NCBI GenBank assembly: GCA_017460885.1
Contig: JAFUAB010000042.1
Span: forward strand, 1-64,000
Direction: 5' to 3'
Source: Lachnospiraceae bacterium
GTDB lineage: Bacteria; Bacillota; Clostridia; Lachnospirales; Lachnospiraceae
Length of the DNA stretch: 64,000 bases
Shown: positions 16,748-26,441 of the stretch, in pieces
Layout: the number at the start of each line of letters is the position of its first letter
Numbering within the stretch: the stretch's first letter is position 1
Translations under genes and position numbers: made by a program
Notes under the pieces: generated by a model
The model's input: only the letters and a program-made list of their open reading frames with translations
The model's database searches: none
What the model was told of the DNA's origin: nothing

Positions 16748-19483
16748 ATGGAACGTAAGGCGATTGCCGTAATACTCAGCTTAATTTTGATAATCACGTG
16801 TGTTCCTTTTCAGGTGTTTGCAACAGAGGGCGTTGCATATAATGAGGGAGTGATCCTTGGTTATGCATCTTCCGATGATGCTGCTTTGGCTTCTTCGGAC
16901 GCTGACGCGACGATTACGACGGCGGATACCGGGGCAGGCGACACTTCCGGATCGGGACAGACAGAAAGTGCACAGACAACAACCGGGACAATTGCCGACA
17001 GCGGAAATGAACAGACAGCTTCGGCAGCGGGACAAACGGGCACGGAGGAACAGTCTGCAGTTTCCGGTGAGATCGTAACGGAGATTTCCGATTCGTCGGG
17101 CATTGCCGGCGATACCCAGGGCGACATTCAGACAGGGACCCTGGATACAGGCGTTATAAACGGCAATACATTTGTGACGGATACCTATACCGAGGATACC
17201 GGGATCATTAACGATTACACATATACAACCGGCACTTTGTCTCAGGATTATACATTGTCCGACGGCACCGGTTCCGGCAGCTCGGGCTACAGCGGACTGA
17301 TCACAGATACGGATACCGGCTATACGGACATCACGGCAGACAGTGATTGGGCCGGTCAGAACAATATGATCGTTACCGAGGACGGTTACTATGAATATAC
17401 GGATGATGAGGGTTCTGTCTGGGATTATAATCCGGATGACCCTCAGCTGCGGAGGTTTTTCAGCGGCCCCGATGTGGAGCAGATCAAATATAGCTATGAT
17501 CCCGACCGGCTATTCGGCGGATCGAACACAGATCCGTATGTATACAGGTTCAACCCCAAATACAGCTACGGATATCCTCTGTATTACAAAAACAAAAATG
17601 CTTCCGAGCTTGTGGATGTTCATTACGGTATGGATATCTCGTACTACCAGCGTAATATATCCGTCGAGAATTGGAAGAAACTCAAGGAGCTCGGTCTGGA
17701 ATTTGTCATAATCAGGGCAGGATACAGAGGTTACGGTGATTCCGGTACACTCAATCCGGATACGAGTTTTGCATATAATGTACAGGCTGCTTATAAGGCA
17801 GGCATCGCAGTGGGAGTTTATTTCTATTCTCAGGCGACTACCGTGGAGGAAGGAGCTGCCGAGGCGGTCTATTGTATGGAACTGGCGAATCCCTACAGGG
17901 AAATGATCACTCTGCCTATCATGATCGATTATGAATATGCGGATACAGCCAACGGAGTCGGGGGTCGTCTTAAGAAAGCCGGACTTACCAAAGCAGAGCA
18001 CACGGCTGTTGTCAATGCTTTCTGCTCTACGGTTCGCAGAGGTGGGTTCCTGGCCGGTATTTATGCCAACAAGAGCATGATCCAGAGTGATATGATCCTT
18101 AAGGATATAGCTCCGGAGAATTATATTTGGATGGCCAATTTCGTCGGCTCCGGAAGCGACGGACTCTGTACCACCAATTACAGCGGCAGGCTCAACGCAT
18201 GGCAGTATACAAGCAACTTTACCGGTTGGGGTCCCTCGGGATTAAAGCTTTTGGGTACCGATAAGCTGGATATGGATTTCTGGTACGGTGATTTTCCCGC
18301 GGCTTCGACTTCTTCCGATGATAACGGCGGATCTGCCGGGATCATTGAAACCGACGACGAGACCGAGGCCTGGGGCGATATTATAAAAGAAGGAAATGAA
18401 GAGATCCTTAAGTATTTCCTCGACAGAGACATGGGTCCTTCGGACATTCCCGAAGGTATGTGGGTGTTTGGCGTGGAAAAGGAAATGGATTTCACGGGCA
18501 AAGAGCTGACCCAGCCGGGGCTAAAGGTTTTCTATGATAACGAGCAGCTTACGTCGGGCAGGCAATACACCGTAAAGTATTCCGACAACACAAAAGCCGG
18601 AACTGCAAAATTTGTGGTAACGGGCAGGACTAAGCCATATTCATCGAGCAGGGTTCAGGGAAAATTTACTATCAATGAACTTGATCTGAGCGAGGGAACC
18701 ATAGCGCCCGATATCAGCTTCAGCTACAGAGGACGCGTCCGCAAGGGAACTACTGCCGTCTTGTACCCCGTGAACGGGAAATACGTGGCATTGAAAGAGG
18801 GCAGGGATTTTACCTTTGAGTATCCGCATACCGACAGAAACGCAGCGGATTATGACAATCATGCTTTCGTCGGCGACAAGGATTACGATACCGTTTACAC
18901 CGTTAACATTATCGGAAAAGGGAATTTCGCGGGCTCTGCGTCATTCAGGGAGGTAATACTTGCCAGAAATACCGATAAGGTAGCGGTCAGCAAGCTTAAG
19001 GTTGCGTCGATAGCAACACAGAATCTGAGTTATAACGAGGATGGCAGGATCGTTCCGGCCAGCCCCGGGCTGCTGGTCAGGGACGGCAGGGAGGTATTGG
19101 ATGAGACAGAAGCCGGATCGGATGAAGACGGCTATTCTGTTTATCACATTAACAACGATACGCTGGGCACCGGATCGGTCCTTATCACCGGTACGGGCAA
19201 ATACTACGGCACGAGACAGGTGAATTACAGGATTGCAAAAAGATCGTTATCGAGGGTCTCGATCTACAATCTTCTGGAGCTGCTTCCGTTTACGGGAGAA
19301 GCGGTTGAACAGGAGGATTACGCTCTGACCTTTGATGACGGAACCGAGGACCTGATCGAGGGCCGCGATTACACAGTCTCCTATACGAATAATGTCAAGG
19401 CCGGCAAAAATAAGGCATCGATCATCTTTACCGGCAAGGGGCTTTATTCGGGAGTAATCAAGAAGAAGTTCAGTATAGAGTGA
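16748..19483 (+). CDS. Secreted GH25 muramidase with low-complexity N-terminus and C-terminal beta modules
   Basis: The 911-residue protein begins with a signal peptide (about residues 1-26, ending VFA). A Thr/Gly/Asp-rich low-complexity region of roughly 180 residues follows, then a linker. The GH25 domain spans about residues 290-515, with catalytic Asp296 in GMDISYYQ and Asp394-Tyr-Glu396 in MIDYEYAD, the standard GH25 pair. The C-terminal part holds four beta modules of MBG-like character (FTGKELTQPGLKVFYDN, FTGEAVEQEDYALTFDDG), each introduced by a tYtGkx-like strand. GH25 enzymes cleave the MurNAc-GlcNAc bond of peptidoglycan. Wall remodelling or lysis of competitors are both possible. 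There is no sorting signal. Confidence 0.82.
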   Translation: MERKAIAVILSLILIITCVPFQVFATEGVAYNEGVILGYASSDDAALASSDADATITTADTGAGDTSGSGQTESAQTTTGTIADSGNEQTASAAGQTGTEEQSAVSGEIVTEISDSSGIAGDTQGDIQTGTLDTGVINGNTFVTDTYTEDTGIINDYTYTTGTLSQDYTLSDGTGSGSSGYSGLITDTDTGYTDITADSDWAGQNNMIVTEDGYYEYTDDEGSVWDYNPDDPQLRRFFSGPDVEQIKYSYDPDRLFGGSNTDPYVYRFNPKYSYGYPLYYKNKNASELVDVHYGMDISYYQRNISVENWKKLKELGLEFVIIRAGYRGYGDSGTLNPDTSFAYNVQAAYKAGIAVGVYFYSQATTVEEGAAEAVYCMELANPYREMITLPIMIDYEYADTANGVGGRLKKAGLTKAEHTAVVNAFCSTVRRGGFLAGIYANKSMIQSDMILKDIAPENYIWMANFVGSGSDGLCTTNYSGRLNAWQYTSNFTGWGPSGLKLLGTDKLDMDFWYGDFPAASTSSDDNGGSAGIIETDDETEAWGDIIKEGNEEILKYFLDRDMGPSDIPEGMWVFGVEKEMDFTGKELTQPGLKVFYDNEQLTSGRQYTVKYSDNTKAGTAKFVVTGRTKPYSSSRVQGKFTINELDLSEGTIAPDISFSYRGRVRKGTTAVLYPVNGKYVALKEGRDFTFEYPHTDRNAADYDNHAFVGDKDYDTVYTVNIIGKGNFAGSASFREVILARNTDKVAVSKLKVASIATQNLSYNEDGRIVPASPGLLVRDGREVLDETEAGSDEDGYSVYHINNDTLGTGSVLITGTGKYYGTRQVNYRIAKRSLSRVSIYNLLELLPFTGEAVEQEDYALTFDDGTEDLIEGRDYTVSYTNNVKAGKNKASIIFTGKGLYSGVIKKKFSIE

Positions 19484-19604
19484 TTCTTGCCGTACTTCTG
19501 AACGTGCAAGGTATCCCGTGACAGGGATTGATGGTTTAAAAGGATTTAACCATGGTAAACGAACCGGAATTTCCGGCAGTTTACGCACACGCAAGGAGGC
19601 GTTT

Positions 19605-20756
19605 ATGAATACGGGGATTATTCAGACAGGTCTGATCCCGGGGTATTCGGGATCAAAAAACATCAATTTGGGCTATCCCGTCAGGTCGGATAACGACGGC
19701 GGGGCAGCATCTATGCGCAGACGAGAGTCCGAAGAGCGGCAGCAGGCCAAAGCTTACTCGGGTAACCGTACTGTCGCCCAGTCTCAAAGCTACGGACAGA
19801 GTCTTGCCGCAAGCCGTACCAGGGCCAAGGAAGTAGCTTTGGAAAAGAAAAAGGTCCAGTATAACTACAAAGCAATATCGAGCCAGATCCTGCGCAGCAA
19901 GACATCTACGCAGGCGGGTACCGTTGTGTCCAAAGCCAAGCGTGAAGTTCAGCGCCTGAAACGGCTGATGAACAGCAATAATAACTATGATGAGGATGAA
20001 CTCAGGGCAGCCATTGACCATGCCAGGTCCATGGAACGCGTGGCCAAAAAGAAGGTGGCACATCTCCGACAGGAGGAGGCGGTAGAGAGAGCCGGTAATT
20101 CCGCAGCAGCAGCTATGGAAGAAATAGAGGAGAAGCGGAAGAAAGAGGGTGATCTCCCGGATGTTACTTCGGAAGAAACTGACGAACTGCAGGGCTCAGA
20201 TGAGGTATCGGCGAAAATGCAGGATGTCTTTTCAGGAGAAAACGAGGCCCGCATGCAGGAGCAGATGGCTGCAATGCAGGAGCAAATGCGGGCGGAAACA
20301 GAAGCCCGGACAGAGGCCATGCGTGAGCAGATGACCGCCGAAATGCAGGCATATACAGAGGAAATGACCGAAGAGCTTATGGATGAGATGTCCGGTTCCA
20401 TGAGTGATATGCTTGAGGAAATGGGACTGGATGAGCTGGCGGACTCTCTGCTTGCTCCCGATCCGAATATTAGTGAGGAGGATTTAAAGAAGCTCAAACT
20501 CAAGCACCGCACCGATGAAATGAAGGAAATGACCAAGGCCGATGCGGACTATCTGAAGGTGATATTTGATAAATACGAGAAGAACAAAAATGCGGGGATA
20601 AGCACAGGCTGCTCCGGAACCGGAGGCTCATCGACATTCTTTGGAGGAAGCGGAGGAGCGTCGGGCGGTGGATTTGCCGCGGTCACCGCAGGATTCGCCT
20701 CAATGGGACTGCCGATGGCATCCGCACCGGCTGTCAGCGTGGATGTGAGTGTGTAG
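19605..20756 (+). CDS. Coiled-coil protein of unknown function
   Basis: A 383-residue protein that I do not recognise beyond a feeling of conservation in Lachnospiraceae. Residues 1-80 are polar with SYGQSLAASRTRAK. Residues 80-190 form predicted basic coiled coil (AKREVQRLKRLM, ARSMERVAKKKVAHLRQEE). Residues 215-300 are Met/Glu/Gln-rich heptad-like sequence with repeated EQMxAxMxE. The end is Gly/Ser-rich then hydrophobic, without a clear membrane anchor or signal peptide. ATG 19605 was chosen because AAGGAGG lies 5 nt upstream; an in-frame ATG at 19518 lacks one. A strong inverted repeat follows the gene. Confidence 0.6.
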   Translation: MNTGIIQTGLIPGYSGSKNINLGYPVRSDNDGGAASMRRRESEERQQAKAYSGNRTVAQSQSYGQSLAASRTRAKEVALEKKKVQYNYKAISSQILRSKTSTQAGTVVSKAKREVQRLKRLMNSNNNYDEDELRAAIDHARSMERVAKKKVAHLRQEEAVERAGNSAAAAMEEIEEKRKKEGDLPDVTSEETDELQGSDEVSAKMQDVFSGENEARMQEQMAAMQEQMRAETEARTEAMREQMTAEMQAYTEEMTEELMDEMSGSMSDMLEEMGLDELADSLLAPDPNISEEDLKKLKLKHRTDEMKEMTKADADYLKVIFDKYEKNKNAGISTGCSGTGGSSTFFGGSGGASGGGFAAVTAGFASMGLPMASAPAVSVDVSV

Positions 20757-20773
20757 GGAGATGTTTATATATA

Positions 20774-20802
20774 GTGAACATCAAAAATATTTTGACGTTC
20801 AC
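20774..20802. promoter_or_regulatory. 29-bp inverted repeat before the first AAA-ATPase-like gene
   Basis: GTGAAC-A-TCAAAA, a 3-nt centre, then TTTTGA-C-GTTCAC: 12 of 13 arm positions pair. It lies 18 nt after the coiled-coil gene and 31 nt before the next start codon. It could be an operator or a transcript-end hairpin; the lack of a T-run after the second arm favours an operator. Confidence 0.5.
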
Positions 20803-20832
20803 ATAACTGATGCGATATCGGAGGGTATTTGA

Positions 20833-22413
20833 ATGGGAATATATCTGAATCCAAGAAATGAGAATTTCAGAAGCTTTCTAAATGCACCGATCTATGTTGA
20901 TAAGACTATGATGCTTGAAGTGCTGAACAGGTTTATCGACAGGGATAATAAGTATATCTGCATATCCCGTCCCAGACGTTTTGGAAAGACTATAGCAGGG
21001 GAGATGATCTCTGCTTACTATTCAAAGGGCTGTGATTCGCACAGTCTGTTTGATGATCTTAAAATATCGCAAACTCCCGGCTATGAAGAGAAACTGAATA
21101 AGTATAATGTCATCAAGATAGATTTGAACAGCGAATATCAGAATACGATAAACAAAGCGCAACTGGTCAGGAGACTGACAGATAAGATACGTTCGGAAAT
21201 GACTGCAGCATATCCGGGGATCGTTTTTACGGAAGAGGATTCGCTGGCGGATTGTATACTGAACGTATATTCATCCACGGGTGAAACCTTCATAATCCTT
21301 ATTGATGAATATGATGTGCTTGTCCGGGAACAGGTTTCTCAGCAGCTCTATGATGAATTCCTGGGCTTCCTGAATGGCTTGTTTAAGAGCGCCACCTTGA
21401 GACCTGCGATTTCGCTGGCATACCTTACGGGGATCCTCCCGATTGTTCGGGACAAGATCCAGTCGAAACTCAATAACTTCAGAGAATATACCATTCTCGA
21501 CGCTAAGGAACTGACGGAGTATGTTGGATTTCTCCCGGAGGAAGTAGAGAGCCTTTGCCGGGAATGGGATATGGATTACTCGGAATGTCGTCGCTGGTAT
21601 GACGGCTATTCACTGAATGGATATGAGATATATAATCCGGAATCCGTTGTCATGAGCATGCAGGATAAGAAATATTCCAATTACTGGGGAAAAACCTCAT
21701 CCTATCAGGTGATCAGCGAAAGACTTGAAGCGAACTTTGACGGGATGAAGGATGCAGTTATCCGGATGCTCTCCGGAGAAAGTGTGCCGGTCAATGTAAC
21801 CAGATATTTAAACACAATGGATTCCTTTGGAAATCGTAACGATGCATTTACCTATCTGATCCATGTCGGCTATCTTGCTTATGATATAGAAGACGAAACC
21901 TGCCGGATCCCCAACCGCGAGATCAGACAGGAATGGGATAATGCAATGGAGACACAGCCTGGCTATGAGATGACTCACAAGATCATTGAGGCATCCAGAG
22001 AACTGCTCACATCGACTATCAATGGAGATGAGGAAGCTGTCGCCCGTGCGCTTGATGCAAGTCATATCCATGTGACCAGTAATAGAAGCTACAATAACGA
22101 GGATGCACTCCATAGTGCTATTTACCTGGCTTATATCTATGCCATTAATAAGTACACAGTTATAAAGGAGATGACCACGGGAAAGGGATTTGCCGATGTG
22201 GTATTTATCCCATTTGTTCCGGATATACCCGCTATGATCATCGAACTTAAGCATGACAAATGCGCAGAGAGCGCGCTCGACCAGATAAAAGAGAAGAAAT
22301 ACTATGATTCACTTGCTGATTACAGGGGCGGGCTTCTTTTTGTCGGAGTGAGCTACAAGGAGAAGGACAAGACCCATGAGTGCCGGATCGAGAGATTTGA
22401 AAAGGGCGAGTAA
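20833..22413 (+). CDS. AAA-ATPase-like / PDDEXK-nuclease-like protein (PF09820-PF08011 architecture)
   Basis: The 526-residue protein has an N-terminal ATPase domain opening with YVDKTMMLEVLNRF. Its P-loop-like SRPRRFGKT is near residues 48-56 and its Walker B FIILIDEYDVL near 153-163. A C-terminal PDDEXK_9-like domain follows, with FADVVFIP and MIIELKHDK near residues 455-480. This is the standard order for the family, which is greatly expanded in gut Firmicutes and Bacteroidetes. Its role is not established; nucleic-acid or defence functions have been suggested. It converges on a relative encoded at 22580-24358. Confidence 0.8.
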   Translation: MGIYLNPRNENFRSFLNAPIYVDKTMMLEVLNRFIDRDNKYICISRPRRFGKTIAGEMISAYYSKGCDSHSLFDDLKISQTPGYEEKLNKYNVIKIDLNSEYQNTINKAQLVRRLTDKIRSEMTAAYPGIVFTEEDSLADCILNVYSSTGETFIILIDEYDVLVREQVSQQLYDEFLGFLNGLFKSATLRPAISLAYLTGILPIVRDKIQSKLNNFREYTILDAKELTEYVGFLPEEVESLCREWDMDYSECRRWYDGYSLNGYEIYNPESVVMSMQDKKYSNYWGKTSSYQVISERLEANFDGMKDAVIRMLSGESVPVNVTRYLNTMDSFGNRNDAFTYLIHVGYLAYDIEDETCRIPNREIRQEWDNAMETQPGYEMTHKIIEASRELLTSTINGDEEAVARALDASHIHVTSNRSYNNEDALHSAIYLAYIYAINKYTVIKEMTTGKGFADVVFIPFVPDIPAMIIELKHDKCAESALDQIKEKKYYDSLADYRGGLLFVGVSYKEKDKTHECRIERFEKGE

Positions 22414-22493
22414 CGGAGCAGGGCTGAAGCAGATGCCTCAAAAAGCGAAATAGAGTTGCAAACCGGGTTTTTCGTTTATCCGGACCTCATGCG

Positions 22494-22679
22494 GATGTCA
22501 TCGGATATCTGTCAGACAAGCGCAAAAAACATAATGATGCGATACAGACCGGCCTGCGTGAAGCCATAGAATCCGGAGTTCAGGTTGGACGTCCCGAGGT
22601 AGAGCTTCCGGGGTCATACAACCCCGCGATACAGCTTTTCTTACAGAAGCACACTCCGAAGGATATGACTCCGGCGTAG
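22494..22679 (+). pseudogene. Fragment of a serine recombinase C-terminal region
   Basis: A stretch without a start codon reads SDKRKKHNDAIQTGLREAIE, then GVQVGRPEVELPGSYNPAIQ, and stops at 22677-22679. The pattern of a basic helix, xxGVxxGRPxxxLP and an aromatic residue is the hallmark of the region following the resolvase domain in serine recombinases (known from Clostridia resolvase/IS607-like proteins). The rest of the gene is missing. The fragment overlaps, on the opposite strand, the last 33 codons of the gene at 22580-24358. That tail may therefore be antisense to mobile-element debris. Confidence 0.5.
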
Positions 22680-24358
22680 CCTTCTTCCAGAATTCCGTCC
22701 TCGTAGCGTTTATCACGGATCCGGTCAAAGGCTTCCTGCAGGCCGTCATCCATTTCGTTGAATTTCTTACGTACCTTTATCTCAAAGATATATGCGGGAT
22801 CCTTTCTTCCTTCCGGATAAAGGATTATATCCGGCCGGCCGTCTCCGGCTTCACGGTTGGATCTCGCGGCATAATCCGGCATTCCGAGCAGCAGAGACAG
22901 CATATACCCGTGGTAGAAGCTTTCGCTGCTGTCGAATGTGCTGATAGACTTTTTAAAGAGTTTCTGCATTATATCTGCGATAGAGTCGGCATCCTTATTT
23001 CTGATCGCATTGTACAGTGCTGTGCGATCTGTGGATTTAACTATTTTGTCAAACCATTCACTGATCTGATTATCGTAGATACATGCTACCTCCTGATTGG
23101 GGATACACATAGTCACATAGATATCTCTTCCTGCCTGTCTCTCCGAAACCTTCTTCATATATCCGGTGAAGAACAGGAAATTCCACAGATTATCCTCCGA
23201 ATCATGGATATCCCCGTAGGTGATGTCTTCGTGGATCCTTTTCTCTATTGTACCGCCGGCTATAAGGTCTTCCAGTTCTCTTTTGACATCTTCATCCGCA
23301 TTGAATACGAGCTCTTTGATTATGGAGTTGGATGAAGTGTTGGCCCAATAGGGCTTGTTAAGTCTATCCGGGGCCCCCATATGTTCATTGATATATTGTA
23401 TAACACTCCAGGGATTATAAACCTCCGTTTCGCCAAAAAGGTATCCGTCATACCAATCCTTAACCGCCTCTGTGTTGCATGACAGATCATAGTGTTCGAG
23501 TATTGCCTCGGTCTCACTTTGTACAAAACCGAAATACTCGCCATAATCCCTGCTGAGTATTGAATTTACCTGAAGATTATTAAGCCCCGTAAATATGCTC
23601 TCTTTGCTTATCCTCAAACATCCTGTGACAACAGCCCTCTCCAGTGCGTCATTTGTTTTGAGCGCTGATTCAAAGAGTGACCGTATGAATCCGACCATCT
23701 CATCATAGAAGCCCGTAAAATATGCGTTTTCCAAGGGTACATCATATTCGTCGATGAGGATGATGACGTTTTTGCCATGGTGCTGCTTCAGACAGTCAGA
23801 CAGTGTTTTAAGAGCAGTAGAGAACAGAGTTACCTCTTTTTTGAACAGTAGATCCCGTTCGTTCTCCGATGTGGCTTTTTGATCATTCTCGTACCATATT
23901 GATCTGGCATTATGGAGCCTCTTAAAGTTGCTTCTGTCTTCACTGCTTACCCTGTCAGAATCCATAACGTACCTATGTCTGCCAAATTCTCCGACGATCT
24001 CTTCCCTCAGTTTCATAAAGGCACTGTAAAAATCAGGCTGCTTCGCCGATTTCAACGACAGCTTGATCACCGGATACTGCCCGAGCATGGGCATGATATC
24101 TTCACACTGCTCTATCTTCATTCCTGAGAAGTATCGTCTGTTATCAACCACATTTCCGTCCCGGTCATACTCCAGTTCGAAGAATGTGCGGATCATGGAC
24201 AGCGCCAGGGTCTTGCCGAACCGTCTGGGGCGTGTAAAAAGAGTGGTCTTGCCGCCCTTGTCGACCAGATCCCGGATCAGCAGCGTCTTATCGACATAAT
24301 ACATATTCAGGTCCGTGAACTCTTTGTAATTTTCATATCCAATACCAAGCTTCTTCAT
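22580..24358 (-). CDS. AAA-ATPase-like / PDDEXK-nuclease-like protein, second copy
   Basis: The 592-residue protein opens with MKKLGIGYENYKEFTDLNMY, then a YVDKTLLIRDL motif, P-loop-like TRPRRFGKTLAL and Walker B VIILIDEYDVPLE. A C-terminal GRPDIILYP...YIFEIKV nuclease-like motif follows. It has the same order as the protein at 20833 but is clearly divergent. ATG 24358 was preferred to the upstream ATG at 24427 because GAGGAA lies 7-8 nt before it and MKKLGIGYENY is the usual family start. The last residues (CKKSCIAGLYDPGSSTSGRP) are encoded opposite a recombinase remnant and may not be ancestral. Confidence 0.8.
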   Translation of the reverse strand: MKKLGIGYENYKEFTDLNMYYVDKTLLIRDLVDKGGKTTLFTRPRRFGKTLALSMIRTFFELEYDRDGNVVDNRRYFSGMKIEQCEDIMPMLGQYPVIKLSLKSAKQPDFYSAFMKLREEIVGEFGRHRYVMDSDRVSSEDRSNFKRLHNARSIWYENDQKATSENERDLLFKKEVTLFSTALKTLSDCLKQHHGKNVIILIDEYDVPLENAYFTGFYDEMVGFIRSLFESALKTNDALERAVVTGCLRISKESIFTGLNNLQVNSILSRDYGEYFGFVQSETEAILEHYDLSCNTEAVKDWYDGYLFGETEVYNPWSVIQYINEHMGAPDRLNKPYWANTSSNSIIKELVFNADEDVKRELEDLIAGGTIEKRIHEDITYGDIHDSEDNLWNFLFFTGYMKKVSERQAGRDIYVTMCIPNQEVACIYDNQISEWFDKIVKSTDRTALYNAIRNKDADSIADIMQKLFKKSISTFDSSESFYHGYMLSLLLGMPDYAARSNREAGDGRPDIILYPEGRKDPAYIFEIKVRKKFNEMDDGLQEAFDRIRDKRYEDGILEEGYAGVISFGVCFCKKSCIAGLYDPGSSTSGRPT

Positions 24359-24599
24359 TGAAAACTTCCTCTTTTGAGTCGACTTAGGATCTGTTACTGA
24401 ATCAAAAGTCAATTCCGAACGACTCATTACGGTTTGTAAAACATGAATTGCTGCGGATAATGCAGTTTTCCTTTTGCTTCAGATTTTATCAAACCGTCAA
24501 TTATTAAACAATCCTCATTATTGCTTTTTTCCTTAAAACGCACGATAATGTATGATATTAGGATCAAAGGGTATAAGAGCCGGATATGAGGCAGAATTG

Positions 24600-26441
24600 A
24601 TGAAAATAGTATCTGCAATAAGCATTGTGAGCGGAACGGCTGTCGGCAGGATCAGATATATCGGAAAAACTGATTTTGATACGGGTGACAGACAGATAGC
24701 CGATACCGTTGCCGAGGCCGGCAGGTTTGAAGAAGCCGGACAGAGGGTCATATCCGATATCCGCAGGATGAGGGAAAGGGCCGAAGACGCCGGAGAGAAA
24801 GAGACAGCCGATATCCTTGAGGCACATGAACTTCTGATCTCGGACAGGGGCTTGACAGATGCAGTTCTGGATGAGATCGCGGCAGGTCATTGCGCTGAGT
24901 TTTCGGTAGAACAGGCTTTTACGTTCAAAGCGGATATGCTTCGCGCGACCGGTGATGAATATCTGGCTACGCGGGCTGATGACCTGAACGATCTGAAGAA
25001 TTCCCTGCTGGCAGCCCTGACCGGAGCTGAGGAAAACGCTGTTCTGTGCGGTCCTGAAAAGAACGTCCCGGAGGGATACGGCGGTAAAATCACGGAGAAT
25101 GATGAGGCTGCATTGTCTTTTACATTCGATCCGGAAAAATATATCATCGCAGCGGTCGATCTGCTTCCGTCCCAGCTGCTTGGGCTTGACCGATCGAGGC
25201 TTGCCGGGATAGCATTAAAAGAAGGAAGTCCCGTCAGCCACACCGCTATTATAGCCAGAAGCCTGGGTATACCTATGGTGATCGGGTGTGCCGAAGTGAG
25301 CGGAGACTGGGATGGGCATATTGCGATAATCCGCTCCGGATTCCCGGAAGATGCCGGCATCGGTGAAAATGCTGATCACGGAATGTCTTCCCATGAAATC
25401 CCGGTACACGCCGCTGACAGCGGCCGGGCATTCATTATCATCGACCCCGATGAGAATCTTCTGTCGGAAACAGCTAAAGCATTGGAAGAAACGGGATCCG
25501 GAAGGATGTCGGAAAGAGCCCGCAGGATACAGGATCTGCGAACGATTCTTGGAGGTATTGAAGTCAGAGACAACCCTAACCCTAACCCTAACCCGGATCA
25601 GTCCCCCTTTTTATATGATAAAGACAGGATCAGGATATACACCAATATCGCGCTCCCGGACGAGGCTGCGGATGCGGTCGAAGCCCGTGCGGACGGTATA
25701 GGTCTTTTTCGAACCGAATTTCTGTATATAGGGCGTGATTCCGCCCCCTCAGAGGAGGAGCAGTTTAACGCATACAGACATGTTCTCGAAAAGCTGGCTC
25801 CGCGTCCGGTGATCATCCGTACCTTTGATCTCGGCGCAGATAAGATCGCGGGGTTTTTAAATGGGCCGGCAACACCGGTCAATGCTGCGTTCGGTAAAGA
25901 TAATGGTGACACAGACGGTGTACATACCGTGAAATACGCAGATTCCGGTATTAACCGTGGATTACGGGGTATAAATCTGGCTCTCAGACATAAGGATCTG
26001 TTTAAGACGCAGCTACGGGCACTGATCCGTGCCTCTAAGTACGGTGATCTCGGGATAATGTTTCCGATGATAGCCACTGTCGGTGAACTGCGTGAATGTA
26101 AAAGGCTGCTTACGGAGTGCTGCCGGGACATTTCGTTTCGCGTCGGTACGATGATTGAAACTCCGGCGGCAGCGCTTTGCGCGGAGGAGCTGGCTGCCGA
26201 ATGTGATTTCTTTTCTATAGGGACCAATGATCTGATGCAGTATACCTATGCCGGGGACAGATTGAATTCCGGGAATGTATATGCGGAGCCGGATCTGTGC
26301 GCTCTTTTTAAACTGATCGGAATGGCGGCTGAGGCTGCGCATAAAGCGGGGATCCCGGTGGGAGTATGCGGAGAGCTGGCGGCGTCTCCGGAGTATAGCG
26401 TTGTTTTTGCGAAACTCGGGATCGATTATCTGAGCGTCTGA
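24600..26441 (+). CDS. ptsI: PTS enzyme I (phosphoenolpyruvate-protein phosphotransferase)
   Basis: The 613-residue protein has an N-terminal HPr-binding helical region. A phosphohistidine domain follows with His214 in GSPVSHTAIIAR. The PEP-binding barrel has GLFRTEFLY, TNDLMQYTY and the catalytic Cys in VGVCGELA. It transfers phosphate from PEP to HPr at the head of the sugar phosphotransferase system. It is about 40 residues longer than typical enzyme I: extra sequence between the domains includes NPNPNPNPD, encoded by a telomere-like microsatellite. ATG 24600 has GAGG 8 nt upstream and gives the family-like start MKIVSAISIVSGTAVGRI; the earlier ATG at 24552 has no ribosome site. No HPr or enzyme II gene is nearby. 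Confidence 0.88.
   Translation: MKIVSAISIVSGTAVGRIRYIGKTDFDTGDRQIADTVAEAGRFEEAGQRVISDIRRMRERAEDAGEKETADILEAHELLISDRGLTDAVLDEIAAGHCAEFSVEQAFTFKADMLRATGDEYLATRADDLNDLKNSLLAALTGAEENAVLCGPEKNVPEGYGGKITENDEAALSFTFDPEKYIIAAVDLLPSQLLGLDRSRLAGIALKEGSPVSHTAIIARSLGIPMVIGCAEVSGDWDGHIAIIRSGFPEDAGIGENADHGMSSHEIPVHAADSGRAFIIIDPDENLLSETAKALEETGSGRMSERARRIQDLRTILGGIEVRDNPNPNPNPDQSPFLYDKDRIRIYTNIALPDEAADAVEARADGIGLFRTEFLYIGRDSAPSEEEQFNAYRHVLEKLAPRPVIIRTFDLGADKIAGFLNGPATPVNAAFGKDNGDTDGVHTVKYADSGINRGLRGINLALRHKDLFKTQLRALIRASKYGDLGIMFPMIATVGELRECKRLLTECCRDISFRVGTMIETPAAALCAEELAAECDFFSIGTNDLMQYTYAGDRLNSGNVYAEPDLCALFKLIGMAAEAAHKAGIPVGVCGELAASPEYSVVFAKLGIDYLSV
25572..25594 (+). repeat. Telomere-like AACCCT microsatellite inside ptsI
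   Basis: Three AACCCT hexamers plus AACCC run without interruption, in frame, encoding alternating Asn-Pro (residues about 325-332). The complement is the TTAGGG repeat of vertebrate telomeres. It lies in the interdomain linker, where length changes would be tolerated if they keep the frame. Confidence 0.85.
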
